Position numbers and translations under genes: made by a program
Part shown: positions 16,761-25,052 of the stretch, in pieces
How positions within the stretch are numbered: position 1 is the stretch's first letter
How the letters are laid out: every line of letters starts with the position of its first letter
NCBI RefSeq assembly: GCF_009806555.1
Contig: NZ_VUOK01000003.1
Span: 124,001-188,000, forward strand
Direction: 5' to 3'
DNA from: Methylobacterium sp. 2A
Lineage (GTDB): Bacteria; Pseudomonadota; Alphaproteobacteria; Rhizobiales; Beijerinckiaceae
DNA: 64,000 nt
The notes under the pieces: generated by a model
The model's database searches: none
Seen by the model: only the letters and a program-made list of their open reading frames with translations
What the model was told of the DNA's origin: nothing

Positions 16761-17680
16761 GCGACGCGTTTCTCCGCGACGCCCTCGCGGGCCTGACCGC
16801 CGAGCCGAAGACGCTGCCCGGAAAATACCTCTGGGACGAGACCGGCTCGGACCTGTTCGACCGGATCTGCCACAGCGCCGATTACTACCCGACCGCGCAG
16901 GAGACGGCGCTCCTGCCGCGGGTCGCCGCCGAGGTGGCCCGGCAGGTCCGGCCGGGCGTGACCGTGGTCGAGTTCGGCAGCGGCGCGAGCCGCAAGATCC
17001 GCACCCTCCTCGACGCGCTGCCCGAGCCCGCCGCCTACGTCGCCATCGACATCTCGGGCGCCTATCTGGAGGCTGCGATCCGGCGGCTCGCGCCGGATTA
17101 TCCGGGGATCGCCATGGTGCCGGTCTGCGCCGATTACGCGAAGCCGGTCGCGCTGCCGCTCCGGGCGGGGTCGGGCGGGACGCTGGGCTTCTATCCGGGC
17201 ACGAGCATCGGCAATTTCGACCCCGGCGAGGCCGGCCTGTTTCTGGAGCGGGCGCGGGCGACGCTCGGGCCCAGCCTCTTCCTCGTGGGGGCCGACGGGA
17301 CGACCGATCCCGAGCGCCTGCAACGCGCCTACGGCGCCGCCGACGGGCTGATGGCGGCGTTCCACGGCAACATCCTGACCCGGCTCAACCGCGAATGCGG
17401 GGCGGATTTCGATCCCGACAATTTCCGCCACGAGATCCGGCTGCTGCCGGACCCGTTCCGCGTCGAGGCGCATCTCGTGGCGGCGCGTCCCGCGACCTAC
17501 CGGCTCGGGGGCCGGACGATCGCGTTCGCGGCCTCCGAGAGCATCCGGACGGACACGTCGCACAAGTACACGGCCGAGGCGTTTCAGGCGCTCGCCGAAG
17601 CGGCCGGCTGGCGGCCGCGCGCGCTCTGGCGGGCCGAGGACGGCAGCTTCAACCTGCACCTGCTGCAGGCCGGGGACTGA
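16757..17680 (+). CDS. EgtD-like L-amino acid N-alpha-methyltransferase
   Basis: 307 residues from a GTG start inside the GTGA overlap. EgtD trimethylates the alpha-amine of histidine to hercynine in ergothioneine synthesis. Family features are clear: KYLWDETGSDLFDRIC (23-38), DYYPT (42-46), VVEFGSGASRKI (70-81, SAM site), FYPGTSIGNFDP (145-156) and FNLHLLQAG at the end. The motif that in EgtD holds the histidine imidazole (Glu-x-Ser) reads D266-T-S268 here (within SESIRTDTSHKY), so Asp replaces the usual Glu, which may mean a different amino acid substrate. No EgtB-type sulfoxide synthase lies in the window. Convergent with a small gene 9 bp downstream. Confidence 0.88.
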   Translation: MSDAFLRDALAGLTAEPKTLPGKYLWDETGSDLFDRICHSADYYPTAQETALLPRVAAEVARQVRPGVTVVEFGSGASRKIRTLLDALPEPAAYVAIDISGAYLEAAIRRLAPDYPGIAMVPVCADYAKPVALPLRAGSGGTLGFYPGTSIGNFDPGEAGLFLERARATLGPSLFLVGADGTTDPERLQRAYGAADGLMAAFHGNILTRLNRECGADFDPDNFRHEIRLLPDPFRVEAHLVAARPATYRLGGRTIAFAASESIRTDTSHKYTAEAFQALAEAAGWRPRALWRAEDGSFNLHLLQAGD

Positions 17681-17689
17681 TCTCGGGAT

Positions 17690-17914
17690 TCAGGTGAACT
17701 GGATCGGCGCGTGCTTGCCGTCATGCGCGGAACCGGATTCGAGGCTCGACGCCTCGGCGGCGTTCCGCTGGTCGCGCGGCGGCGGCGGGTAATCCGTGAG
17801 CGGGCGCCAGGGCGCTGCCGGCGCTCCCAGGCGGAACCCGCCCGGCTTCAGGAACAGCCAGACCGCGACGGCCATCCACGGGACGACGAAGAAGACGAAG
17901 GCGGCGAGTCCCAC
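17690..17914 (-). CDS. Small single-pass membrane protein (74 aa)
   Basis: 74 residues from a GTG at 17914 with a perfect GGAGG 6 nt upstream. The N-terminus is one strong transmembrane helix (GLAAFVFFVVPWMAVAVWLF), followed by a Pro-rich linker and a polar tail ending in HDGKHAPIQFT. It sits 77 bp downstream of the DMT pair on the same strand and may be cotranscribed with it. No family recognised. Confidence 0.7.
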   Translation of the reverse strand: MGLAAFVFFVVPWMAVAVWLFLKPGGFRLGAPAAPWRPLTDYPPPPRDQRNAAEASSLESGSAHDGKHAPIQFT

Positions 17915-17991
17915 GACAAGCCTCCAGGCAGGGGTGAGGATCCGGGAAAACGTCCGAGCCGCGCAGGCGGATCCCGGCTCCGGGACCGCCC

Positions 17992-18435
17992 TCAGAACCG
18001 CGCGACGAGGCCGACGCCGCCGATCATCAGGGCGCCGCCCAGGATGCGCCACAGGCCCGCCGGGTGGACCTTGAAGCCCACGAGGCCGAAATGGTCGAGC
18101 AGGATCGAGGTGATCACGCCCGCCGTCACGATCAGCCCGAGGAAGGTGGCCGCGCCGATCGCCTTCGAGATGTAGAGCTGCGCTGCCGTCAGGCCCGCGC
18201 TCATCAGCCCGCCGAGCCACGCCCACCAGGGCACCTGCGCGAGCCGGTCCAGCCCCGGCAGCCCGAACTGCCCCGTCACGAGCATGATCCCCGCGATCGT
18301 GGCGATGCTGACGACGAGGCTCACCACGCCTGCCAGGAGCGGACGCGCCAGGGATTTGGCGAGGCCCGCATTCTGGCCCGGTTCGACCGCGCTGGCGAGG
18401 CCCGCCAGCAGGGCGACGCCGTAGAGGAAGATCAT
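17992..18435 (-). CDS. DMT-superfamily (YdcZ/DUF606-type) transporter subunit
   Basis: 147 residues, five hydrophobic helices. It shares with its upstream neighbour the signatures SLYGLALLAGIANAVEPGQNATLAK-like helix 1 (here FLYGVALLAGLASAVEPGQNAGLAK), PWWAWLGG and the final LWRILGGALMIGGVGLVARF. YdcZ-type proteins are thought to be half-size drug/metabolite transporters that dimerise. The two adjacent paralogues (47-bp gap) suggest a heteromeric exporter; substrate unknown. Confidence 0.85.
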   Translation of the reverse strand: MIFLYGVALLAGLASAVEPGQNAGLAKSLARPLLAGVVSLVVSIATIAGIMLVTGQFGLPGLDRLAQVPWWAWLGGLMSAGLTAAQLYISKAIGAATFLGLIVTAGVITSILLDHFGLVGFKVHPAGLWRILGGALMIGGVGLVARF

Positions 18436-18482
18436 GATCGCATCCTGCTTGGGGGGACGTGTGGACCGGGCGGCGCGGTCCG

Positions 18483-18932
18483 TCAGAAGACCGCCACGAG
18501 GGCGACGCCCGCGATCATCAGCACGCCGCCGAGGATGCGCCAGCGGCTCGCCGCGTGCGTCTCGAAGCCGATGAGGCCGTAATGGTCGAGGGCGATCGAG
18601 CCGACCACGCCCGCCGTGATCACGCAGCCCAGGAACGGCGCGGCGCCGACCTGCTCGGACACGTAGAGCTGCGCCAGGACGACCGCCGCCCCGAGGATGC
18701 CGCCGGGCCACGCCCACCAGGGGACGGGGGTGGCCTCTTCGGCGGCCGCCCGGTTCCGCCGCCAGACGACCGCCATGGCGGCGAGGAAGCAGAGGATCGA
18801 CAGGACGAAGCAGAAGATGCCCGCCAGCATCGGCTGACCCGTGACCTTGGCCAGGGTCGCGTTCTGGCCGGGCTCGACGGCGTTGGCGATGCCGGCCAGC
18901 AGGGCGAGGCCGTAGAGGGACCACTTCGACAA
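18483..18932 (-). CDS. DMT-superfamily (YdcZ/DUF606-type) transporter subunit, paralogue
   Basis: 149 residues from a TTG start at 18932 (LSKWSLYGLALLAGI). Same fold as the next gene: helix 1 with NAVEPGQNATLAK, PWWAWPGGILGA, LDHYGLIGFETHAASRWRILGG and a last helix ending ALVAVF. The RBS before the TTG is weak, so the exact start is uncertain. Forms a tandem pair with the downstream copy, as paired small transporters often do. Confidence 0.82.
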   Translation of the reverse strand: MSKWSLYGLALLAGIANAVEPGQNATLAKVTGQPMLAGIFCFVLSILCFLAAMAVVWRRNRAAAEEATPVPWWAWPGGILGAAVVLAQLYVSEQVGAAPFLGCVITAGVVGSIALDHYGLIGFETHAASRWRILGGVLMIAGVALVAVF

Positions 18933-19147
18933 GGCGGGGATTCCGGGCGGAGGAGGGGCCGGCGCGCAGGCCGAGGCCGATGCGGGACGTCTGCCGGCAA
19001 ACCCGCCGGCGCGCCGGACGACTGCATCACATCGGCGGCATCGCCCGGGGCAGATCGACCCAGGCAAACCCCATCCGGATCCGATCGGCGGGGTGCGGGA
19101 AAGTTTTTGGGCTCCGCGCGGTTTGCGTAGGACAGCCAGGGGACCGG

Positions 19148-21148
19148 ATGGACGCCCGCAGCCCGACGACGTCGCCGAAGTCGCAGGACCATCCGGCGGA
19201 GCTGACCCTGCGCGGCATCGCCCTCGGCGCGGCCATCACGGTCGTCTTCATGGCGGCCAACCTCTATATGGGGTTGAAGACCGGGATGACGTTCTCGTCG
19301 TCAATCCCGGCCGCGATGATCTCGATGGGCGCGTTCCGGCTGATGGGCGGCGCCGGCATCCTCGAGAACAACATCGTGCAGACGCAGGCCTCGGCCGCCG
19401 GCACGCTGTGCAACGTCATCCTGGCGCTGCCCGGCCTCGTCCTCGTCGGACATTGGCACGGCTTCCCGTTCTGGCAGACCACCGCGGTGTGCCTGCTCGG
19501 CGGCCTGCTCGGCGTGGCGTTTTCCATCCCCCTCCGCCGCGCCCTCGTGGCGGGCAGCGACCTGCCCTACCCGGAGGGGATCGCCGCCGCCGAGGTGCTC
19601 CGGACCGGCCAGGAGGAGGAGGGCGGCCATGGCCTGCGCGACCTGCTGGCGGCCGCAGGCGTTGCCGGGACGATCGGGTTCGCCACCACCGGTCTGAAGG
19701 TGCTGGGCGACGGCCTCAACGGCGCGATCAGCTTCGGCGGGGCGGCGTTCCGCACCGGCACGGGCTTCTCGCTGGCGCTGGTCGGCGTCGGCTACCTTGT
19801 GGGCATCGGCGCCTGCCTCGCGCTCCTCACCGGCGTCGTGATCGCCTGGGGGATCGCGGTGCCGGTGCTGACCGCCCTGTCGCCCGATCCGTCCAATTCC
19901 GCGGGGGCGGCGGCCGAAGCCGTGTGGTCCGATCAGGTGCGGCTCATGGGGGCCGGCATCATCGCGGTGGGCGGCCTGTGGACGGTGGGATCGCTCGCCA
20001 AGCCGATCCTGGGCAGCATCCGCGCGGCGCTCTCCGGCGCCGGCGGCCTCGGCAAGGACCATCCCCGCGAGGAGCGCGACCTGCCGATCACCTGGGTCGC
20101 GGCCGGGACGCTGGCGCTGGGGGTGCCGCTGGCGGGCCTGTTCTGGTTCTTCGCCAAGCCCGCCGATCTCGGCGGCCTGCTGATCGTGCTGGCACTCGCC
20201 GCGACTTTGTTCACGGTGCTGTTCGGCTTCCTGATGGCGGCCGCCTGCGGCTACCTCGCCGGGCTCCTCGGCTCCTCGTCGAGCCCGATCTCCGGGATCG
20301 GGATCCTGACCACGATGGCGACTGCACTCTTGCTGCCGCTGATCCTCGGCCATTCCGCGGGGCCTGAAGGCGACCGGTTCGTCACCGGCATGACGCTGCT
20401 CCTGACCTCCGTCATCGTCACCACCTCCTCGATCGCCAACGACAACCTGCAGGACCTGAAGACCGGGCAGGTGCTCGGCGCCACGCCCTGGCACCAGCAG
20501 GTCGCGCTGATCCTGGGCGTCGGGATCGGGGCCGTGGTTATCGCCCCGATCCTGGCGCTGCTCTACGAGGCCTACGGCTTCGTCGGCGCGCCTCTGCGCG
20601 AGGGTCAGGATGCGGCGAGCGCCATGCCGGCGCCCCAGGCCGCCCTGATGACCCAGATCGCCAGCGGCATCGTCCACAGCGCGTTGCCCTGGCGCATGGT
20701 GCTGATCGGCGCCGGGCTCGGGGCGGTGCTGGTCGCCGCCGAGACGTGGCTGAAGCGGCGCGACATGACCTTCCCGGCCCTGACGGTCGGGATCGGCATG
20801 TACCTGCCGCTCTCCGTGGAGATGACGATCGCCATCGGCGGCGTGCTCGGCTGGGTGGCCGAGCGCCGGCTGCGCGCCCGGGTGCAGGCCCGGGACGTCG
20901 ATCGGGCGGTCGGCGCCGCCCGGCGCCGCGGCGTCCTCCTGGCCTCGGGCTTCCTGGTGGGGGAGAGCTGCGTCGGCGTTCTGCTCGCCGGCGCCGATCT
21001 CCTGGCCGGGCACAGCGCGGCGCTCGCCATCGCCGGCAAGGATTTCGCGCCCTACGCGACCGGGCTCGGCCTCGCGGTCTTCCTGGGCGCCCTCGTGGTC
21101 TACCTGCGGCTGGTCTCGACCCCCGGCCGTCCTCAGCCCGGGACGTGA
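19148..21148 (+). CDS. OPT-family oligopeptide/metal-chelate transporter
   Basis: 666 residues from ATG 19148. Many hydrophobic helices and the OPT signatures: an early AANLYMGLKTGMTFSSSIPAAMISM block, NNIVQTQASAAGT (about 75-87), LPYPEGIAAAEVL (about 140), SSSPISGIGILTTM (about 380) and TSSIANDNLQDLKTGQVLGATPW (about 425-447). This length and motif set are those of prokaryotic OPT transporters, importing small peptides or metal-siderophore-like chelates with protons. Followed 2 bp later by a DUF2243 gene and a 50-residue peptide gene, which look cotranscribed. Confidence 0.93.
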   Translation: MDARSPTTSPKSQDHPAELTLRGIALGAAITVVFMAANLYMGLKTGMTFSSSIPAAMISMGAFRLMGGAGILENNIVQTQASAAGTLCNVILALPGLVLVGHWHGFPFWQTTAVCLLGGLLGVAFSIPLRRALVAGSDLPYPEGIAAAEVLRTGQEEEGGHGLRDLLAAAGVAGTIGFATTGLKVLGDGLNGAISFGGAAFRTGTGFSLALVGVGYLVGIGACLALLTGVVIAWGIAVPVLTALSPDPSNSAGAAAEAVWSDQVRLMGAGIIAVGGLWTVGSLAKPILGSIRAALSGAGGLGKDHPREERDLPITWVAAGTLALGVPLAGLFWFFAKPADLGGLLIVLALAATLFTVLFGFLMAAACGYLAGLLGSSSSPISGIGILTTMATALLLPLILGHSAGPEGDRFVTGMTLLLTSVIVTTSSIANDNLQDLKTGQVLGATPWHQQVALILGVGIGAVVIAPILALLYEAYGFVGAPLREGQDAASAMPAPQAALMTQIASGIVHSALPWRMVLIGAGLGAVLVAAETWLKRRDMTFPALTVGIGMYLPLSVEMTIAIGGVLGWVAERRLRARVQARDVDRAVGAARRRGVLLASGFLVGESCVGVLLAGADLLAGHSAALAIAGKDFAPYATGLGLAVFLGALVVYLRLVSTPGRPQPGT

Positions 21149-21150
21149 GC

Positions 21151-21651
21151 ATGGACGCGCCCCGGGACCCGAAATTTCCCTTGAGCGCCGGCATCCTGTT
21201 CGGGCTCGGGCTCGGCGGTTTCTTCGACGGGATCGTGCTGCATCAGGTCCTGCAATGGCACCACATGGTGAGCAGCTGGTATCCGATCGACTCCCTCGCG
21301 AATTTGGAACTCAACACCCTGTGGGACGGGATCTTCCACAGCACGACCTACGTCTTCGTCGTCCTCGGGCTGTTCATCCTCTGGCGCACGGCGCATCGCG
21401 GCCATCTGTCCTGGTCGAGCAAGCTGCTCGCCGGGTCCCTGCTGATCGGCTGGGGCCTGTTCAATACGGTCGAGGGCCTGATCGACCACGAGATTCTGGG
21501 CGTCCACCACGTCAACGAGCCGATGCCGCGGGACCAGTGGATCTACTGGGATCTCGGCTTCCTGCTCTGGGGCGCCGCCATGCTGGTCGGCGGCTGGCTG
21601 CTGGTCCGGTCCGGCCGGGCGGACCAAGCCGCCGCGCGGAGCCCGGCGTGA
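21151..21651 (+). CDS. DUF2243 membrane protein
   Basis: 166 residues. Four transmembrane helices with the family signature DGIVLHQVLQWHHM (about 27-40) containing two His, then TLWDGIFHSTTYVFVVLGLF and VEGLIDHEILGVHHV with further His residues and a last helix. The many His around the membrane boundary hint at heme or metal handling, but the family has no known role. 2 bp after the OPT gene; its stop overlaps the start of the next small gene by GTGA. Confidence 0.88.
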   Translation: MDAPRDPKFPLSAGILFGLGLGGFFDGIVLHQVLQWHHMVSSWYPIDSLANLELNTLWDGIFHSTTYVFVVLGLFILWRTAHRGHLSWSSKLLAGSLLIGWGLFNTVEGLIDHEILGVHHVNEPMPRDQWIYWDLGFLLWGAAMLVGGWLLVRSGRADQAAARSPA

Positions 21652-21800
21652 GGTCGGGCGCGGGCCTGCGGCCTGTCCTGCCCTGGCTGGTCCTGGCGGC
21701 CGGGCTGATCTGCGCCACCCTTCCGGCCTGGCGGCCGCTGATCTTCGGCACCGCCCTGACGCTCGACGATCTCCTCAGCCTGCGCTGCCGGCCCTGGTGA
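21648..21800 (+). CDS. 50-residue membrane peptide, translationally coupled to the DUF2243 gene
   Basis: GTG start at 21648 inside the GTGA overlap with the DUF2243 stop, ending at TGA 21798-21800. The peptide has a basic N-terminus (SGAGLRP), one transmembrane helix (VLPWLVLAAGLICATLPAW) and a short amphipathic tail (TLTLDDLLSLRCRPW) with one Cys. Its stop overlaps the convergent GGDEF-EAL gene by 26 bp. Coupling supports a real small subunit or accessory peptide. Confidence 0.6.
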   Translation: MRSGAGLRPVLPWLVLAAGLICATLPAWRPLIFGTALTLDDLLSLRCRPW

Positions 21801-23982
21801 CGGGTGCCTCCGCCTGCCCGGCGAGGCCGTATTGGGCCGCGAAGGCCTCGGCGCTCATCGGCCGGCCGAACAGGTAGCCCTGCGCCTCCTGGCAGCCCTT
21901 GGAGAGCAGGCGGCGCCGCTGCTCCTGCGTCTCGACGCCCTCCGCGATCACCGTCAGGCCGAACCTGCGGCTGAGGTCGATCACCGCCCGCACGATGGCG
22001 GCGTCCCGGCGATCCACGCACAGGCCGTTCACGAAGCCCCGGTCGATCTTCAGCCGCGTCAGGGGGAAGTTCTTGAGCAGGCTGAGCGAGGCGTAGCCCG
22101 TGCCGTAATCGTCGAAGGCGATGCCGACCCCCATGGCCCGCAACGCCTGGAGGGCGGCATCCACCTGCGGATCGTGGCGCAGGATGATGGTCTCGGTGAT
22201 CTCCAGCTCCAGCGCCTCCGGCGGCAGCCCGGTCTCGGCGAGGGACGCGGCGACCCGGGCGGCGAGATCCCCGCCGCGGAACTGCGCGGCGAACAGGTTC
22301 ACGCCGATCCGGAACGGGTGCAGGCCGCCGGCCCGCCACGCCTCGGCCTGGACGCAGGCCGTGCGCAGGACCCAGTCGCCGATCCGGGCCGCGTCGGGGC
22401 TGTTGTCGAGCACGTCCAGGAACGCGGCCGGCGGCAGCAGCCCATGCTCGGGATGCTGCCAGCGGATCAGCGCCTCGGCGCCCATGAGCGCGCCGTCGGA
22501 GAGGCGCACCTGCGGCTGGTAGTGGAGGACGAACTCGTCCCGCAGGACCGCGCGGCGCAGCCCTTCGCGGCAGGCCCGCGTGCGCTGGATCGCCGCGCGC
22601 AGCTCGGGGGTGAACAGGCGGTGCTGTCCTCGCCCGCGGGCCTTGGCGTCGTAGAGGGCGGCGTCCGCGCAGGCCAGGAACTCGCTCCCCTCGGTCGCGT
22701 GCGCCGGGCTGAGCGCGATGCCGGCGCTGGCCCCGAGATGCATGACCAGCCCGTCGACGCTGTAGGGCTCGGCCAGGGCGCGCAGGGCCGCCTCGGCCGC
22801 CGCGACCGCCACGAGCGGGTCGCCGACGCCGGGCAGCACGATGGCGAACTCGTCGCCCCCGAGCCGGGCGGCGGTCCCGTCGGGACCCGCGCAGGCGCGC
22901 AGGCGCGCGGCCGTCACCTTGAGCACCGCGTCGCCCACGGCGTGGCCGTGCGCGTCGTTGACCTCCTTGAAGCCGTCGAGATCGAACATCAGCACGGCCG
23001 CCGGCTCGGCCTGCGCCAGGGCGGCCTCGATCCGGCCGCGGAGCACCAGCCGGTTGGGAAGCTCGGTCAGCGGGTCGAGATGGGCAAGGCGGAACAGCCG
23101 CTCCTCGATGGCCCAGCGCTGGCTGACGTCGCGCATGATCGCGCCGTGGGTCGGGACGCCGTTCTCGCGCCACGTGGACAGGGACAGTTCCACCGGGAAC
23201 TCCCGGCCATCGCGATGCTCGGCGGTCAGCTCGACGGTGCGCCCGGTCAGGTGCTCCGCCGATCCCTGGGCGAGCCGGCGCAGCAGGCCTTCGCTGCCCC
23301 CGGCCATCCGGTCGGGGATCAGCCGGGCGATGGACCGCCCCAGGACCTCCGCACCCGTATGCCCGAACATGTGCTCGGCCCCCGCGCTCCAGAAGCTCAC
23401 CAGGCCCTGCGCGTCTGTGCAGACGATGGCGTCGGGAGAGGTGTCGGCGATGTGCTCGAACCGGGTCTGGGTGGCACGCCGGCCGGCCTCGGCGCGGCGC
23501 AGCTCCAGCCGGTCGATGACGAGGCGGGCGAGGTCGGCGAGGATCTGCCGGTCCTGGTCGGTGAAGGCGTCGCGCGGCTCGGGCCCGAGGAGGCAGAGCG
23601 TGCCGATGGCGTGCCCCGCGCGGGTGCGGAGCGGAGCGCCGGCATAGAAGCGGATGAAGGGCGGCCCGGAGACGAGGGGATTGTCGCAAAAGCGCGGGTC
23701 CCGGGTCGCGTCGCGCACGACGAGGAGGGTGTCCTGCGCGATCGTCCGGTTGCAGAAGGCGATGTCGCGGGCGGTCTCGCACAGGTCGAGCCCGACCTTG
23801 GCGTTGAAGATCTGCCGGTCGCGATCGACGAAGGAAACGAACGCGGTCGGCGCGCCGAGCAGGCGCGCGGCGAGCTCGACGATATGCGTGAGCGCGACGT
23901 CGGGTTCGGCATCGGACATGTCGAGTTCGGCCAACGCCTGCAGGCGGGCCGCCTCGTCGACGTTCAGCGGCGGGGTCGACAT
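21775..23982 (-). CDS. GAF-PAS-GGDEF-EAL bifunctional c-di-GMP enzyme
   Basis: 735 residues, soluble. GAF domain about 20-160, PAS about 170-290, diguanylate cyclase about 297-460 with intact GGDEF (375-379, RLGGDEFAIVLPG), EAL phosphodiesterase about 475-720 with GAEALIRW (501-508), LEITET, DDYGTGYASLSLL and EGVET/GYLFGRP all present. Both active sites look competent; no RxxD inhibitory site precedes GGDEF. It is predicted to make and break c-di-GMP under a GAF/PAS input, controlling motility or biofilm. Single gene; convergent overlap with the small-peptide gene. Confidence 0.95.
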   Translation of the reverse strand: MSTPPLNVDEAARLQALAELDMSDAEPDVALTHIVELAARLLGAPTAFVSFVDRDRQIFNAKVGLDLCETARDIAFCNRTIAQDTLLVVRDATRDPRFCDNPLVSGPPFIRFYAGAPLRTRAGHAIGTLCLLGPEPRDAFTDQDRQILADLARLVIDRLELRRAEAGRRATQTRFEHIADTSPDAIVCTDAQGLVSFWSAGAEHMFGHTGAEVLGRSIARLIPDRMAGGSEGLLRRLAQGSAEHLTGRTVELTAEHRDGREFPVELSLSTWRENGVPTHGAIMRDVSQRWAIEERLFRLAHLDPLTELPNRLVLRGRIEAALAQAEPAAVLMFDLDGFKEVNDAHGHAVGDAVLKVTAARLRACAGPDGTAARLGGDEFAIVLPGVGDPLVAVAAAEAALRALAEPYSVDGLVMHLGASAGIALSPAHATEGSEFLACADAALYDAKARGRGQHRLFTPELRAAIQRTRACREGLRRAVLRDEFVLHYQPQVRLSDGALMGAEALIRWQHPEHGLLPPAAFLDVLDNSPDAARIGDWVLRTACVQAEAWRAGGLHPFRIGVNLFAAQFRGGDLAARVAASLAETGLPPEALELEITETIILRHDPQVDAALQALRAMGVGIAFDDYGTGYASLSLLKNFPLTRLKIDRGFVNGLCVDRRDAAIVRAVIDLSRRFGLTVIAEGVETQEQRRRLLSKGCQEAQGYLFGRPMSAEAFAAQYGLAGQAEAPVTRAGSAG

Positions 23983-24284
23983 GCAGCGCCTCCCTCACGG
24001 GCCTGACAGGCGGAACGGGTGCGTGCGGGCTCGCGGGGCCGGCCGGCCGGGTGGTCCGGTCCGGGCGCCTGGGCGCGTCGGCCTCGAAGGCAATCCTGAA
24101 ACATCCGAGGGCACATGGGGCGAAATGACGCGTAAATAGTGTGGCTGACCGACAATTATGCGTCGGTCCAGTTTCCCTTAGATTTATCGCGGCAACTTAC
24201 TGAAAAGCTAACCGCCTGCTCTGAGTCAGAAGCCGAACAAACTGATCGACATCACATCTTCGCTGCCGACGGCGCCGCGGCCCC
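23983..24284. other. Intergenic region upstream of the GGDEF-EAL gene
   Basis: About 300 bp separating the GGDEF-EAL start and the 3' end of the ABC ATPase gene. The stretch 24120-24240 is AT-richer than its surroundings and is the likely promoter of the GGDEF-EAL gene. I see no gene; a GTG-initiated frame there continues antisense through the ATPase and looks accidental. Confidence 0.5.
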
Positions 24285-25052
24285 TCACGCTCGCGCCGCG
24301 TCCTCGCCCTCGCCGAGCAGCGTCCGGGTGAAGCGCCGGGTCCGCGGGTCGGCCGGCCGGCCGAAGAGATCGGCGGGCGATCCCCGTTCCACGATCGTGC
24401 CGGCCTCCAGGAACACCACCGTGTCGGCCACGCGGCGCGCGAGGCGCAGGTCGTGGGTCGCCATCAGCATGGTCATGCCCTCGCCCGCGAGGCCGGCCAG
24501 CACGTCCACCACCTCGGCGGCGAGTTCCGGGTCGAGGGCCGAGGTCGGCTCGTCGCAGAGGAGCAGGCGCGGGGACGGCGCGAGCGCCCGGGCGATCGCC
24601 ACCCGCTGCTGCTGTCCGCCCGACAGGCTGGCGGGCCAGTCCGCCGCCTTGTGGGCGAGGCCGACGCGCTCCAGCAGATCCAGCGCCCGGGCCCGGGCCT
24701 TGGCCTGCGGCCATCGGGCCACGGTGACGAGCCCCTCCATGACGTTCTCGATCACGGTGCGGTGGGGGAAGAGCTGGAAGTTCTGGAACACCATGCCGGT
24801 CTGGCGCCGCACGGCCAGCACCACCCGCCGGGCCGGCGGGTGTCCGGGCCGGAAGGCGAGGCGGAGGTCGCCGAGGGTGAGCGTGCCGCCTTGCGGGATC
24901 TCCAGCAGGTTCGCGCAGCGCAGGAGCGTCGATTTGCCCGAGCCGGAAGGGCCGATCAGCGCCGTCACCTGCCCCTCTGGAATGGCGAGATCGACGCCGC
25001 GCAGGACCGGGTTGGCGCCAAAACCTTTCTCGATGGCCGACAGGGCGATCAC
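24285..25052 (-). CDS. Polar amino acid (cystine-type) ABC transporter ATP-binding protein
   Basis: 255 residues from a GTG at 25052. Walker A GPSGSGKST (about 34-42), Q-loop VFQNFQLFPH, signature LSGGQQQR (about 150), Walker B LLLCDEPTSALD and H-loop ATHDL are all intact. The insertion LAFRPGHPPAR after the first domain fits amino-acid ABC ATPases. It overlaps the permease stop by GTGA (25049-25052), so it is coupled to it. Drives import of cystine or a related amino acid. Confidence 0.95.
   Translation of the reverse strand: MIALSAIEKGFGANPVLRGVDLAIPEGQVTALIGPSGSGKSTLLRCANLLEIPQGGTLTLGDLRLAFRPGHPPARRVVLAVRRQTGMVFQNFQLFPHRTVIENVMEGLVTVARWPQAKARARALDLLERVGLAHKAADWPASLSGGQQQRVAIARALAPSPRLLLCDEPTSALDPELAAEVVDVLAGLAGEGMTMLMATHDLRLARRVADTVVFLEAGTIVERGSPADLFGRPADPRTRRFTRTLLGEGEDAARA

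Noticed and set aside
19301..21013. Long minus-strand frame antisense to the OPT transporter
   Set aside because: Gln/His/Arg/Asp-rich shadow typical of antisense GC-rich DNA; no motif.
21832..24006. Long plus-strand frame antisense to the GGDEF-EAL gene
   Set aside because: Same antisense signature and no motif; the minus frame has complete GGDEF and EAL motifs.
24139..24284. GTG-started frame in the gap upstream of the GGDEF-EAL gene
   Set aside because: It begins with natural-looking residues but runs antisense through the ATPase gene and has no RBS or family.
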